46,365 bases of DNA from Pseudomonadota bacterium (GCA_022709365.1 JAKLIY010000033.1:1-46365); one strand, 5' to 3'. Shown: positions 24,256-33,633, counted from the stretch's first letter. Numbers and translations: made by a program. Notes: generated by a model from the letters alone, not told the origin.

Positions 24256-26703
24256 TCAACGCAGTTCTGGCTGGAGCGTCAGCCGATGTTGAAGCGATCC
24301 GGGTTCCAGCGGCGTCGGTCGACCCATCGTCCAGGCGTCATGCCCCGTGCGATAGTAGGGCGACAGGGGATGGCCGCTTTGCCCGCCGGGGGCATGGAGA
24401 ATCGCTGTGGCCTCCCGGCCCGGCGCGACCACCAGCCGTTCCGATGCGCCATTAGTGGGGGTCTGAACCCGGGGCATATACAGATCGCCCGGCAGGGATT
24501 GCGTCGGCATGTCCAGCCAGCCGCTCAGCCAGGGCAGAAGGCGGCTAAAGGGATGCTGGATGCGAATGGGTTGCGCATCGCCCCAGGTTTTGGTCGCCAG
24601 AGGCCGCCCATCGGCGATCAATTCCGCCAGCGTCGCGTCCGCCGCATCCTGGAGCAGCGCTGGCCAATCGGCATAGCGCGGATCGAGCAGGTGCGGGGGT
24701 TGCCGGGAAACCAGTTGCCATAACGGTCCCTCGTGTTGCCGGAATGAGCTGTAATCGAACCGGGGGTCCGCTTGCTGACAGGGCGCAATTAACGGCGCAA
24801 ACGCCCGTTCCCGGACCGCCAGGCGGAAGGCGCGCACCGCCCGGTAACCCACCGAATCCGGCGTCGCCCGTCCGCCCCAGTCCAGTACGAAGTTCCGCAG
24901 TGCTTCACGCCGGGGATCAGCGCGCAACCATTCCGGCGTCAACGTCGCCAGCAGCAGCGTGCGCCAGCGCTCCAGAAACAGCGCCCGGTCATCGAGTTGC
25001 AGCGCCAGAAAATCCGCCTCGGCGAATTGTTCGCGGGCCAGCAGTCCATCACGGATTTGTCGGGCGCGGGCGCCGAGTGCGTAGCCGCCATCGCCGATCA
25101 TCGCCAGCCACGCTCCATCCACAACGCGGCCATTCGCCGTCCAGAGCCGGCCACTGGGCGGATCGACGATCTGCGGATAGTCGGCGGGTTCCAGCCAGCC
25201 CGACCAGCCGCGCTGGCCATCGGCCCAGGAGGATGGCAGGCGACCGTTATGGCCAAAACGGCGTGGAATAGGTCCGGTGAGAGTCCAGGCGATGCGGCCA
25301 TCAGCGCTGGCCAGCAACAGATTCTGCGCCGGCATACCGACGCGATGGGCGATGTCGAGCGCCGTTTCCAGCGTCTCCGCCTCTTCCAGCGCCAGCAGTC
25401 CCAGATTCACCGCTTGCGGATCATGGGCGACCCAGCGCAGCACCCGCCGCCGCCCCTGATGATCGCGATCCAGCACCGGTCCCCAGACGGTTTCCAGAAT
25501 GTCCAGCGTTTCCGCCGGAGCATCCTTGACTGTGATTGTTTCCCGAACGGTCTGGAAGGGGCGCGGACCGTCTGGCGTCCGGTAGATATCATCGCTCTCG
25601 CCGGACTCCAGCAACACCAGATCGGCCCAGTCGCCCTCGCTGTTGGTATAGCCCCAAGCCAGATGACCATTGCTGCCCGCGACCAGGGCGGGCGTACCGG
25701 GCAGCGTCACGCCGGAAATTCGCCGTTCACGGCCCTCAGTGTCGGGATACAGGAAGGTGGCTCGATACCAGACGTTGGGAACGCGCAGCGTCAGGTGCAT
25801 GTCATTAGCCAGCATCGCCCCGCCATGATTGGTTAAATGTCCGGCTACCGCCCAGTTATTGCTGCCCCGTGGTGGATCCGTCGAGTCAGAGTCAACGAAA
25901 ACTCCCCTCTCCCCTCGTGGGAGAGGGGTTGGGGGAGAGGGGGGAGCGTGGGCGAGAGCAGTTTGCCGAGAGGGGATAGCCGCGTTGAAGACGTCTGGGC
26001 CGGGCGGCGGCCGGGCGGCTAACGGTTCGCCTTGCAGCGGCGCGTCCCATTCGGTGCCGACCGGATCGAGGAACTCCGCGAGCACGGGCGGTAACTGGTC
26101 GTGTAGCAATCCCCGCGCCGATTCACGCGGCCATTGCTGATCCTGAAGATCGAGATACATGGCGTAGACGACCAGCAAGGTGTCTTCCGGTCGCCAGCGT
26201 TGTGGCGTTGTTCGCAGCAGCCCGTACTCAAACGGCGTTGTCGATAGCGCGGCAAGCCCCGCATTCACGCCCTCAGTGTAGGCGGCGATCAGCACCTGTT
26301 CCACCGTGGGCAGTGTGACCAAAGCGTGTTGGGCGCGATGGCGGAGCCGATGCACACGATGGGTCCGATCTATCTCCAGCGCCGCCGTGCCGAACAGTTC
26401 AGCCAATTCACCCGCCGCCCGGCGTCGCGTCAAATCCATCTGAAAGAAGCGTTCCTGGGCGTGGACAAAGCCCGTAGCGCGGGCGACATCCAGCCGGTTT
26501 ATGCCGCGAATGGCGGGGATGCCCAGCGCGTCGCGCTCGATAGCAACCGATGCGCTCAGTCCGGACAGGGTCGTGGTTCCATCCAATAGCGGCAGGCTGC
26601 CGTGCAGCAGGATATAGAGTCCGATAACCGCACCGACCAGCAGCGCCAGTAATATACCGCTACTCCATAGTATCCGGCGTCGCCAGGGAGAGTTTTCCGT
26701 CAT
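24256..26703 (-). CDS. Penicillin acylase-family Ntn hydrolase, carrying an in-frame repeat
   Basis: Predicted self-processing amidase of 815 residues, exported or membrane-anchored by a helix at about 11-33. The alpha chain (about 45-235) contains VAIERDALGIPAIRG, and HAQERFFQMDLTRRRAAGEL, typical of the family. The beta chain begins at Ser281 in GSNNWAV, the nucleophile exposed by autocleavage. The rest shows normal family features, including the NGHLAWGYTN block. Family members act on penicillins, acyl-homoserine lactones or other amides; the substrate is not predictable. Residues about 254-267, in the spacer before the nucleophile, come from a palindromic genomic repeat. It is the first gene of the acylase-argA-cpdA-aldolase group. 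Confidence 0.93.
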   Translation of the reverse strand: MTENSPWRRRILWSSGILLALLVGAVIGLYILLHGSLPLLDGTTTLSGLSASVAIERDALGIPAIRGINRLDVARATGFVHAQERFFQMDLTRRRAAGELAELFGTAALEIDRTHRVHRLRHRAQHALVTLPTVEQVLIAAYTEGVNAGLAALSTTPFEYGLLRTTPQRWRPEDTLLVVYAMYLDLQDQQWPRESARGLLHDQLPPVLAEFLDPVGTEWDAPLQGEPLAARPPPGPDVFNAAIPSRQTALAHAPPSPPTPLPRGERGVFVDSDSTDPPRGSNNWAVAGHLTNHGGAMLANDMHLTLRVPNVWYRATFLYPDTEGRERRISGVTLPGTPALVAGSNGHLAWGYTNSEGDWADLVLLESGESDDIYRTPDGPRPFQTVRETITVKDAPAETLDILETVWGPVLDRDHQGRRRVLRWVAHDPQAVNLGLLALEEAETLETALDIAHRVGMPAQNLLLASADGRIAWTLTGPIPRRFGHNGRLPSSWADGQRGWSGWLEPADYPQIVDPPSGRLWTANGRVVDGAWLAMIGDGGYALGARARQIRDGLLAREQFAEADFLALQLDDRALFLERWRTLLLATLTPEWLRADPRREALRNFVLDWGGRATPDSVGYRAVRAFRLAVRERAFAPLIAPCQQADPRFDYSSFRQHEGPLWQLVSRQPPHLLDPRYADWPALLQDAADATLAELIADGRPLATKTWGDAQPIRIQHPFSRLLPWLSGWLDMPTQSLPGDLYMPRVQTPTNGASERLVVAPGREATAILHAPGGQSGHPLSPYYRTGHDAWTMGRPTPLEPGSLQHRLTLQPELR
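25902..25942. repeat. Palindromic GA/CT-rich repeat inserted in the acylase coding sequence
   Basis: The stretch CCCCTCTCCCCTCGTGGGAG, continuing as AGGGGTTGGGGGAGAGGGG, is a repeat of the type that is usually intergenic and multicopy in many proteobacteria. Here it is read in frame as PSPPTPLPRGERG. It forms a strong CCCTCTCCC/GGGAGAGGG hairpin. It lies about 40 bp before the codon of the catalytic Ser, in the peptide that is normally excised. Confidence 0.8.
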
Positions 26704-26836
26704 TGCTGAATCTCAATCGATGGTAAACCGGGCGAAGCCAGCGGACCTTGCGCCCTGTTCCAGGGCAAGCTGGTCGCTGCCAATCGCTGGTGTATTGCCT
26801 GGGCCAAGAAAGCCGCCTGAGCTTCTTAATCAGTCA

Positions 26837-26870
26837 AAGCCGGGTTGCCAGGAAGACGACAACCCGGCTT
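26837..26870 (-). terminator. Stem-loop terminator after the Ig-like gene
   Basis: A perfect 11-bp stem, AAGCCGGGTTG (26837-26847) with CAACCCGGCTT (26860-26870), has a 12-nt loop. It lies 4 bp beyond the stop codon of the minus-strand gene. On that strand it is followed by TGACTGATT, only moderately T-rich. It separates this gene from the acylase operon. Confidence 0.6.
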
Positions 26871-26874
26871 ATGG

Positions 26875-27921
26875 CTAAGGACGAGCCAGCTCCAGCAATG
26901 GCCTGGCGGGAATCGTTGCGGTTAAACGACTGGCGGCGCTGCTTGAATCGTCAACGCCACTGGTTTTAGCGATGCTGCCCTGGAAGCTGGCGGCGCAATT
27001 ACGGTACTGGCAACTGCCGAAGTATTCGTAATTGATCGTGATGGCGACTGTCTGGCTGGGGAAATTGCCTTGGTAGCTGAAATACGACTCACCGCGACAA
27101 CTGGCTGTTGGGTTTTGCACCAGACGTGAAGAAGTCAACACAAAATTGCCCAGCGCATCGACAGTTCCAGTTACGGGTAGTTGACCGCCTTCCGTTCCGC
27201 TGATTTGGGAATGGCTCTGGGTCAGTTTCAGTTCGCTCTCCACCGGGGAACTCACCGCAAACGCGCAACTGTTGCTGGTCAGCGAAACTTGCGAATGGTA
27301 AGTACCGCCAAAATTGTCCTCGGGCGGGCTGCCGGCGGGAACGATCTGGGTGATGACGAAACCCTGTACCTCAGTGCGCCAGTCCAGCCGAACATCGTAA
27401 GTCTGGCCATCAGCAGCCAGGTTTTTCAGGTAGATAGACCGCGTGTCCAACGAACCCGTCGCGCCAACCAGGCTGATTTTCGCCGGATCAGCGATGTAGG
27501 ATGTGTTGAAGCGGGCGACACTGAAGCTGACCGACTGCTCCCGGCTGGCGTTTTCCCGGTCTACCGCCCGAATTCGGAGGGCGTGTGGACCGGACGTCAG
27601 ACTAGAGTAATTAAACGCCATGGAGAAACCGGCGTTATTAGAGTCGGGATAATTGGGATAAGCGCTGCCCACATCAGTACGTCGGCCACCCACCGGAATG
27701 TTGGTCGTGAGCGCGCCATCGACATACAGCTCCACCCGACTGATGCCTGCCGATCCCACAACCCAGCCGCGCAGATTGGCTACGCCACTGTAGGCGCTGT
27801 TGGCCGCCGGTTCCTCGACGAAGAGTACGATGTCACCGGCCCAGGATGGGGAAACGGTCATCAGGATCGAACCCAGCGTCAATGCACCAATGGTTAACTC
27901 GCTGATTTTTAATAGAGTCAT
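26875..27921 (-). CDS. Secreted Ig-like-domain protein of unknown function
   Basis: A 348-residue protein with a signal peptide ending near SPSWA (about residue 28). Residues 30-135 form an Ig-like unit with repeated GW-V/VELYVDG and GPHALRIRAVDREN strand patterns seen in bacterial surface proteins. The remainder is Ser/Thr-rich beta structure with four scattered Cys (CAFAV, CRGESY, CQYRNCA) that may form disulphides. A longer frame reaches 28128, but GGAGG sits seven bases before the ATG at 27921 and the extra 69 residues have no signal character, so 27921 is chosen. No recognised enzyme motif. It is a single-gene unit with its own terminator. Confidence 0.75.
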   Translation of the reverse strand: MTLLKISELTIGALTLGSILMTVSPSWAGDIVLFVEEPAANSAYSGVANLRGWVVGSAGISRVELYVDGALTTNIPVGGRRTDVGSAYPNYPDSNNAGFSMAFNYSSLTSGPHALRIRAVDRENASREQSVSFSVARFNTSYIADPAKISLVGATGSLDTRSIYLKNLAADGQTYDVRLDWRTEVQGFVITQIVPAGSPPEDNFGGTYHSQVSLTSNSCAFAVSSPVESELKLTQSHSQISGTEGGQLPVTGTVDALGNFVLTSSRLVQNPTASCRGESYFSYQGNFPSQTVAITINYEYFGSCQYRNCAASFQGSIAKTSGVDDSSSAASRLTATIPARPLLELARP

Positions 27922-28252
27922 TTCAGGCCTCCGGCTATCTTTCGTATACTGAACATGATTGAGCATCATCGTCGAAGCAAATTCGGTTTGGCAACTGCTG
28001 GAGCAAAAAACGAGAGCTGATGGCCTGAAAGTTGTCAGCCATTGTCCGCCGGGTGTATCGCGCAAGCGGTCTCTTGTTCGCTTATGAAGAAGAGGAGTCG
28101 GGGGTAAAGGGATATTGCAGCACAACATTTTGAATAATCTGGCTATTTATCTGAAATTAGGATGTTTATTCTAATTTTTGCGATTAGGTTTTTCGCATGG
28201 TGCGACTTGCCCATAGGTCATTGAACGATCAACGCAACCCAGGATTACGCCC
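27922..28252. other. Divergent intergenic region, no gene seen
   Basis: This 331-bp spacer separates the minus-strand Ig-like gene from the plus-strand acyl-CoA dehydrogenase gene and must hold both promoters. The part at 28120-28200 is A/T-rich. AGGA about 12 bases before 28253 is a weak ribosome-binding site. No inverted repeat, RNA or clear -35/-10 pair was convincing. Confidence 0.4.
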
Positions 28253-30055
28253 ATGCCCACTTACACCGCACCCGTGCGCGATATGCAGTTCATCTTGCAT
28301 GAACTGCTCAAAATTGACCGTTATGACGACCGGATTCCCGGTTTCGCTGAAGCGACGCCGGATACTGTGGCGGCGATTCTGGAAGGCGCTGCCCAGCTCA
28401 GTCAGGAAGTGCTGCAACCATTGAACACCATCGGCGACCGGGAAGGCTGCCGACTGGAAAAGGGCCAAGTCATTACCCCGACCGGTTTCAAAGAAGCCTA
28501 TCAGGCCGTCATTGAGGGCGGCTGGACCGGCCTGATCGGCGACCCGGAATATGGCGGTCAGGGCTTGCCTTACGTGCTGGGGCTGGCGGTCAGCGAGATG
28601 ATGGCTTCAGCCAACATGGCGTTCACCATGTACCCCGGCCTGACCAGCGGCGCGATGGAAGCGATTGAAATTGGCGGCACTGACGAACAGAAGGCGCTGT
28701 ACCTGCCGAAGATGGTCGCCGGACAGTGGACCGGCACCATGAACCTGACCGAGCCGCATTGCGGCACCGACCTGGGCCTGTTGCGCACCAAGGCCGAACC
28801 GCAGGCAGATGGTAGCTACCGGATTACCGGCACCAAGATTTTCATTTCCGCCGGCGAGCATGATCTGGCTGAAAACATCATTCATCTGGTGCTGGCGAAA
28901 ATTCCCGGTGGCCCGGAAGGGGTCAAGGGCATCAGCCTGTTCATCGTCCCCAAATTCCTGGTCAACCCCGACAGCAGCCTCGGCGACCGCAATGTGGTGA
29001 GCTGCGGGGCGCTCGAAGAGAAAATGGGCATCCACGGCAACGCCACTTGCGTGATGAACTATGACGGCGCAGTTGGTTACCTGGTCGGTGAAGCGCACAA
29101 GGGTCTGCGCACCATGTTCATCATGATGAACGCCGCCCGGCTCGGTGTCGCGGTGCAGGGTCTCAGCCAGGCGGAAGTCGCCTATCAGAATGCCGTCGCC
29201 TATTGCCGGGAGCGGCTCCAAGGTCGTTCACTGCGCGGCGCGAAGTTCCCCGACCAAGCGGCGGACCCGATCATTGTTCATCCCGACATCCGCCGGATGC
29301 TGATGACCGCTCGAGTGTTCCAGGAGGGGGCGCGGGCGCTGGCGTATTGGGCCGGTTTACAGGTAGATATCATTCGCAAGCATCCCGACCCGGAGACCCG
29401 GCGCAAGGCGGAAGATTTGCTGGGCCTGCTGACCCCGGTGATGAAAGCCTATTTCACTGACATGGGCTTTACGTCCGCTAATCTGTGCCTGCAATGCTTC
29501 GGCGGCCACGGCTATATCGCCCAGTGGGGCATGGAGCAGTTTGTGCGCGACGCCCGCATCACCCAGATTTATGAAGGAGCTAATGGCATCCAGGCGCTGG
29601 ATTTAATTGGCCGCAAGCTGCCCGCTAATAAAGGTCGAGCCATTCAGTTCTTTTTCGCGCTCATTGGCGGGTTCTGCGAGAAGTACGAAGACAACGCCGC
29701 ACTGTCGCCGTTTGTGAAACCGCTGACCGAGGCGTTGGAGCGACTGGTCGAAGCGACGCAATGGTTGATGCAGCACGCCATTTCCAACCCGGACAATGGC
29801 GGTGCGGTGTCAATGGATTATCTGTACATGATGGCGCTGGTAACGCTGGGCTATCAGTGGGCGCAAGTGGCGCGCATTTGCGAAAACCAGCTCTCCAACC
29901 CCGACGATGACAGCTTTGACCGGGCGTTTTACCAGAACAAACTGGTCTGCGCCGAGTTCTTCATGGAAAAAGTGCTGCCGGACACCATGGCTCATTTGGC
30001 CAAGATTCAGGCTGGCGCCGATTCACTGATGACCCTGCGGGCCGAAGCTTTCTGA
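28253..30055 (+). CDS. Acyl-CoA dehydrogenase (long, C-terminal-domain type)
   Basis: FAD-dependent acyl-CoA dehydrogenase of 600 residues, longer than the classic 380-residue form. It has the extra N- and C-terminal regions found in the FadE-like/DmdC-like group. The oxidation core carries MNLTEPHCGTDLGLLRTKAE, with the FAD/substrate contacts, and the YEGANGIQALDLIGRKL signature near residue 435-450. Members of this group oxidise fatty acyl-CoA or 3-methylmercaptopropionyl-CoA; the substrate cannot be fixed from sequence. It is followed by a terminator-like element, so it is probably expressed alone. Confidence 0.94.
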   Translation: MPTYTAPVRDMQFILHELLKIDRYDDRIPGFAEATPDTVAAILEGAAQLSQEVLQPLNTIGDREGCRLEKGQVITPTGFKEAYQAVIEGGWTGLIGDPEYGGQGLPYVLGLAVSEMMASANMAFTMYPGLTSGAMEAIEIGGTDEQKALYLPKMVAGQWTGTMNLTEPHCGTDLGLLRTKAEPQADGSYRITGTKIFISAGEHDLAENIIHLVLAKIPGGPEGVKGISLFIVPKFLVNPDSSLGDRNVVSCGALEEKMGIHGNATCVMNYDGAVGYLVGEAHKGLRTMFIMMNAARLGVAVQGLSQAEVAYQNAVAYCRERLQGRSLRGAKFPDQAADPIIVHPDIRRMLMTARVFQEGARALAYWAGLQVDIIRKHPDPETRRKAEDLLGLLTPVMKAYFTDMGFTSANLCLQCFGGHGYIAQWGMEQFVRDARITQIYEGANGIQALDLIGRKLPANKGRAIQFFFALIGGFCEKYEDNAALSPFVKPLTEALERLVEATQWLMQHAISNPDNGGAVSMDYLYMMALVTLGYQWAQVARICENQLSNPDDDSFDRAFYQNKLVCAEFFMEKVLPDTMAHLAKIQAGADSLMTLRAEAF

Positions 30056-30087
30056 AGGTTCATTTTCCAGCCGTTTCCCCCCGGCTG

Positions 30088-30132
30088 CCCCCTGTCACTG
30101 GTCTCGATAGATCAGCGGCGGGGGATTTTTTT
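30088..30132 (+). terminator. Candidate intrinsic terminator after the acyl-CoA dehydrogenase gene
   Basis: A CCCCC block at 30088 can pair with GGGGG at 30120-30124, which is followed by ATTTTTTT (30125-30132). The stem interior is imperfect and the loop large, so this is a moderate candidate. A shorter CAGCCG/CGGCTG hairpin lies just upstream. Confidence 0.4.
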
Positions 30133-30167
30133 GGCCATCGGGTTACGCCGTGAAGCACCATGCCCTC

Positions 30168-30183
30168 GGTCAATCGATTGACC
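30168..30183. promoter_or_regulatory. Perfect 16-bp palindrome, possible operator
   Basis: GGTCAATCGATTGACC is an uninterrupted palindrome about 100 bp before the putative -10 of the yajC operon and about 110 bp after the dehydrogenase gene. Its length and symmetry fit a dimeric regulator's site. No cognate regulator is adjacent. Confidence 0.45.
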
Positions 30184-30282
30184 TGTCGAATTCGGACGCC
30201 CCGAGTGCAACATGGCTGGTTTCAAGACCAGGGCCGCTTAGCGGATTCTTGTGAAAAAAGCAGGAAAACCCCTTCGCCCGTG

Positions 30283-30288
30283 TATAAT
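30283..30288 (+). promoter_or_regulatory. Putative -10 element of the yajC-secD-secF operon
   Basis: A perfect TATAAT preceded by TG lies 126 bp before the yajC start. No good -35 is present at 16-18 bp. An AGGAATCCCC just before the yajC ATG is the likely ribosome-binding site. Confidence 0.5.
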
Positions 30289-30414
30289 GGCGCGCTTTAA
30301 CCCGATCCTGAGCGACCGTCCCCGCGCCGGTTTTGACCGTCAGCGCCGGCCTGATTTTCTCAATTCGCCACGAGCGCGACGCGGGGCAAGGCCAGAACTC
30401 AATGAGGAATCCCC

Positions 30415-30762
30415 ATGGAAAGCATCCTGAACATCCTGATCCCCACTGCCTCCGCCCAGGCTGCTGGCGCTCCCGGCGGCGAGATGGGCCTGTTGAACCT
30501 GCTGTTCCCCATCATTCTGATTGCCGCTTTCTACTTCCTGCTGATCCGCCCGCAGACCAAACGCGCCAAAGAACATAAGCAAATGGTCGAATCGATGAAG
30601 AAAGGCGATGAAGTGGTCAGTGGTGGCGGCATCCTGGGCCGGATCACCGAAATCGGCGAAAATTTCGTCCAATTGGAAATCGCTGAGGGCGTCCAGATTC
30701 GCATCCAGAAGCAAGCGATCAGTACGCTGATGCCCAAGGGCACCTACAAGGGCAATCTCTAA
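30415..30762 (+). CDS. yajC: Preprotein translocase subunit YajC
   Basis: Small single-pass inner-membrane protein (115 residues) that joins the SecDF complex. After a short N-terminus comes the TM helix (LLNLLFPIILIAAFYFLLI, about 26-44). The hallmark RPQTKRAKEHKQMV follows, then the VVSGGGILGRI beta domain. Length and gene order (yajC-secD-secF) are as in other gammaproteobacteria, although tgt is not upstream here. Confidence 0.97.
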   Translation: MESILNILIPTASAQAAGAPGGEMGLLNLLFPIILIAAFYFLLIRPQTKRAKEHKQMVESMKKGDEVVSGGGILGRITEIGENFVQLEIAEGVQIRIQKQAISTLMPKGTYKGNL

Positions 30763-30801
30763 TCCTCATCACCCATCGCGCTACACGGGAACCGCCGTTT
30801 C

Positions 30802-32673
30802 ATGGCTAATCCGTATACCCTCAATCAATACCCCTGGTGGAAATACCTGCTGATCGGCCTGATCATGCTCTGGGGCTTGATCTTCGCCCTGCCTAACCTG
30901 TTTGGCGAAGACCCGGCAGTGCAGATTTCCGGCGCCCGCGCCAACATTGCCATTGACTCCGCCTTCCAAACCCGGATCGCCGATCTGCTGGATGCGGAGC
31001 AATTGCCCCACAAGCGGGTGGAACTGGAAGATGGCCGCGTGCTGGTCCGTTTCCCCGACCCCGAAGGGCAACTCAAGGCCGCGGACATCCTCAGGGACCG
31101 GCTGGGCCGCGATTATATCGTCGCCCTCAATCTCGCCTCTTCCGCACCTGGGTTCCTGCGGGCTATCGGCCTTAATCCCATGTACCTCGGTCTCGACCTG
31201 CGCGGCGGGGTGCATTTCCTGATGCAAGTCGACATGGACGCCACGATCAAGCAGATCGAAGACAGTTATGTCGAGGAAATCCGCAATCAGTTGCGTGCTG
31301 AGAAAATCCTGTACAGCACGGTAGGCCGCGCCGCCAACGGCGGGGTACAAGTAGAGTTCAAGGACGAGGCCGAGCGTAATAAGGCTGCCCAGGCGCTACG
31401 CAAAAATCTGGCGAACCTGCAACAGGACAAACCGGGGCCGCTCAGTCTCCGGCTGACCCTCGGCGAGCGTGAAATCAAGGAAAAGCGCGATTTCGCCCTG
31501 CAACAAAACATTACGACCCTACGTAACCGGGTGAATGAACTCGGCGTCGCCGAGCCGATCATTCAGCAGCAGGGTAGCGACCGCATTGTGGTGCAGCTTC
31601 CCGGCGTCCAGGACACCGCCCGCGCCAAGGAAATCCTCGGCGCTACGGCGACTTTGGAATTCCGGCTGGCCGATGAGGAAAACGACTGGCATCAGGCGGC
31701 GTCTACCAACCGTATTCCGTTGAACTCCCGGCTGTACAAGGATCGCGAAGGCCGCCCGGTGCTGCTGCAAAAGCGGGTGATGCTCACTGGCGATTCCATC
31801 GTCGATGCCTCCTCCGGCCTCGATCAGCAGAGCAGCAGCCCTGCTGTTTACGTGACCCTGGATGGCAAGGGCGCCAAGCGTATGGAAGACGCCACCAAGG
31901 ACAACATCGGCAAGCGCATGGGCGTGGTGTTCATCGAGAACAAGACCGAAACCAAGCGGGTTGATGGTGCATTGAAGAAGACGGCCTTCACGGTGGAGGA
32001 AGTCATCAATGTCGCCACCATCCGCGACCGCCTGGGCCGGCGCTTCCAGATCACCGGACTGGACAGCACCCGCGAAGCCCGCGACCTGGCCCTGCTGTTG
32101 CGGGCCGGCGCGCTGGCCAGTCCCATTGAGATCATCGAAGAGCGCACGGTCGGCCCCAGCGCTGGCAAGGAGAACATTGCCCAAGGCTTCCGCGCCGCCG
32201 CCATTGCGCTGCTGGTGATCGCCATATTCATGACCGGGCGTTACAAGAGCTTCGGTCTGATCGCCACCGCCGCGCTGGCCGCCAATGTCGTCCTGCTCAT
32301 CGCCGCGCTGTCCATGCTGCAAGCCACCCTCACCCTGCCCGGCATCGCCGGCATCGTGCTGACCATGGGCATGGCGGTGGACGCCAACGTGCTGATCTAC
32401 GAGCGTATCCGCGAGGAACTGCGCAACGGCAACAGTCCGCAGGCGGCCATTCACGCCGGCTTTGATCGCGCCTTCGACACCATTCTTGACTCCAACCTGA
32501 CTACGCTGATCGCAGCGATCATGCTGTTCGGCTTTGGCACCGGCCCGATCAAGGGCTTCGCGGTCACGCTCAGCATCGGCATCGTGACCTCGATGTTCAC
32601 GGCGGTCACCGGCTCGCGGGCGCTGGTCAATCTCATTTACGGCGGCCGCAAGCTGCAAAAGCTGACCGTCTGA
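30802..32673 (+). CDS. secD: Protein translocase subunit SecD
   Basis: Inner-membrane RND-type subunit (623 residues) that uses proton motive force to complete protein export. TM1 is at about 12-31. The large periplasmic P1 domain begins with YLGLDLRGGVHFLMQVDMD near residue 132. TM2-TM6 lie in the last 170 residues, with GIVLTMGMAVDANVLIYERI (TM4 region). The DXXXXY-type conserved residues are present. It starts 39 bp after yajC and is followed 18 bp later by secF. Confidence 0.97.
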   Translation: MANPYTLNQYPWWKYLLIGLIMLWGLIFALPNLFGEDPAVQISGARANIAIDSAFQTRIADLLDAEQLPHKRVELEDGRVLVRFPDPEGQLKAADILRDRLGRDYIVALNLASSAPGFLRAIGLNPMYLGLDLRGGVHFLMQVDMDATIKQIEDSYVEEIRNQLRAEKILYSTVGRAANGGVQVEFKDEAERNKAAQALRKNLANLQQDKPGPLSLRLTLGEREIKEKRDFALQQNITTLRNRVNELGVAEPIIQQQGSDRIVVQLPGVQDTARAKEILGATATLEFRLADEENDWHQAASTNRIPLNSRLYKDREGRPVLLQKRVMLTGDSIVDASSGLDQQSSSPAVYVTLDGKGAKRMEDATKDNIGKRMGVVFIENKTETKRVDGALKKTAFTVEEVINVATIRDRLGRRFQITGLDSTREARDLALLLRAGALASPIEIIEERTVGPSAGKENIAQGFRAAAIALLVIAIFMTGRYKSFGLIATAALAANVVLLIAALSMLQATLTLPGIAGIVLTMGMAVDANVLIYERIREELRNGNSPQAAIHAGFDRAFDTILDSNLTTLIAAIMLFGFGTGPIKGFAVTLSIGIVTSMFTAVTGSRALVNLIYGGRKLQKLTV

Positions 32674-32691
32674 ACGGAGCGGGATAAGGTT

Positions 32692-33633
32692 ATGGAGCGA
32701 TTCAGTCTTTACAATACGAATATCGACTTTCTGCGCTGGCGCAAGCTGGCGATGGGCTGGTCCATTGCGGTGCTGCTGATCGCGGTCGGCGCACTGCTGG
32801 TCCGGGGCATGAGCCTGGGGCTGGACTTCACCGGCGGCACGGTGCTCGAAGTCCAGTATCCGCAACCGATGGAAATCCCCAAGGTCCGCAATACCTTGGC
32901 CGAGGCCGGCTTTGGCGACGCCCAAACCCAGCACTTCGGCACCTCGCACGACGTGCTGATCCGTATTCCGCCCCATGGCGGACAGAGCAACGCCGCCACC
33001 CTGAGCAACGACGTGCTGCACGCCCTGCAGAGTGCCGAGGGTGGCGCTGGCGCAACCATGGCGCGGGCGGAATTCGTTGGCCCGCAGGTGGGCCAGGAAC
33101 TGGTGGAACAGGGCGGACTGGCGGCGCTGGGCGCGCTCGCGGGCATCTTGATCTATGTCATGTTCCGCTTTGAATGGCGGCTGGCGGTCGGCACCATCGC
33201 CGCCACCGTCCATGACGTACTCTTCACTATCGGCTGGTTTTCGCTGTTCCAGATCGAATTCGATCTGACGGTGCTGGCGGCAGTGCTGGCGGTGATCGGC
33301 TATTCGGTCAACGACACAGTGGTAGTGCTGGACCGCATTCGTGAAAATTTCCGCAAGCGGCGCAAGGGTTCCGCGCAGGAGATCATGAACGTATCGATCA
33401 ACGAAACGCTATCGCGCACCATCATGACCAGTTTCGTCACCCTGTTGTCGGTCATCGTGATGTACTTCTTCGGTGGGGTGGTGATGCACGGCTTCTCAGT
33501 CGCCATGATCGTCGGCATCGTGGTCGGCACCTACTCATCCATTTACATCGCCAGCGCGACCGCGCTCTATCTGGGCATCAGCCGCGAGGATCTGCTGCCC
33601 CGCGCCAAGGAAACGGCGGACGAACGGCCCTGA
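32692..33633 (+). CDS. secF: Protein translocase subunit SecF
   Basis: Partner of SecD (313 residues). TM1 is at about 20-40, then the periplasmic GLDFTGGTVLEVQYP motif, and five further TM helices in the C-terminal half. These include AVIGYSVNDTVVVLDRIREN and the SRTIMTSFVTLLSVIVMYFF block. It ends the yajC-secD-secF operon. Normal length; secure. Confidence 0.97.
   Translation: MERFSLYNTNIDFLRWRKLAMGWSIAVLLIAVGALLVRGMSLGLDFTGGTVLEVQYPQPMEIPKVRNTLAEAGFGDAQTQHFGTSHDVLIRIPPHGGQSNAATLSNDVLHALQSAEGGAGATMARAEFVGPQVGQELVEQGGLAALGALAGILIYVMFRFEWRLAVGTIAATVHDVLFTIGWFSLFQIEFDLTVLAAVLAVIGYSVNDTVVVLDRIRENFRKRRKGSAQEIMNVSINETLSRTIMTSFVTLLSVIVMYFFGGVVMHGFSVAMIVGIVVGTYSSIYIASATALYLGISREDLLPRAKETADERP

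Larger units (their letters stand above)
30056..30414. other. Intergenic region upstream of yajC
   Basis: These 359 bp contain a terminator-like T7 tract after the dehydrogenase gene, a perfect 16-bp palindrome and a TATAAT element before yajC, each listed separately. A small CAGCCG/CGGCTG stem is also present at 30068-30087. No tRNA or small gene was recognised. Confidence 0.5.

Noticed and set aside
31519..33213. A 564-residue minus-strand frame opposite secD and secF
   Set aside because: It is rich in Asp/His/Gln/Gly as expected from the antisense of conserved GC-rich genes, and secD/secF are unambiguous.
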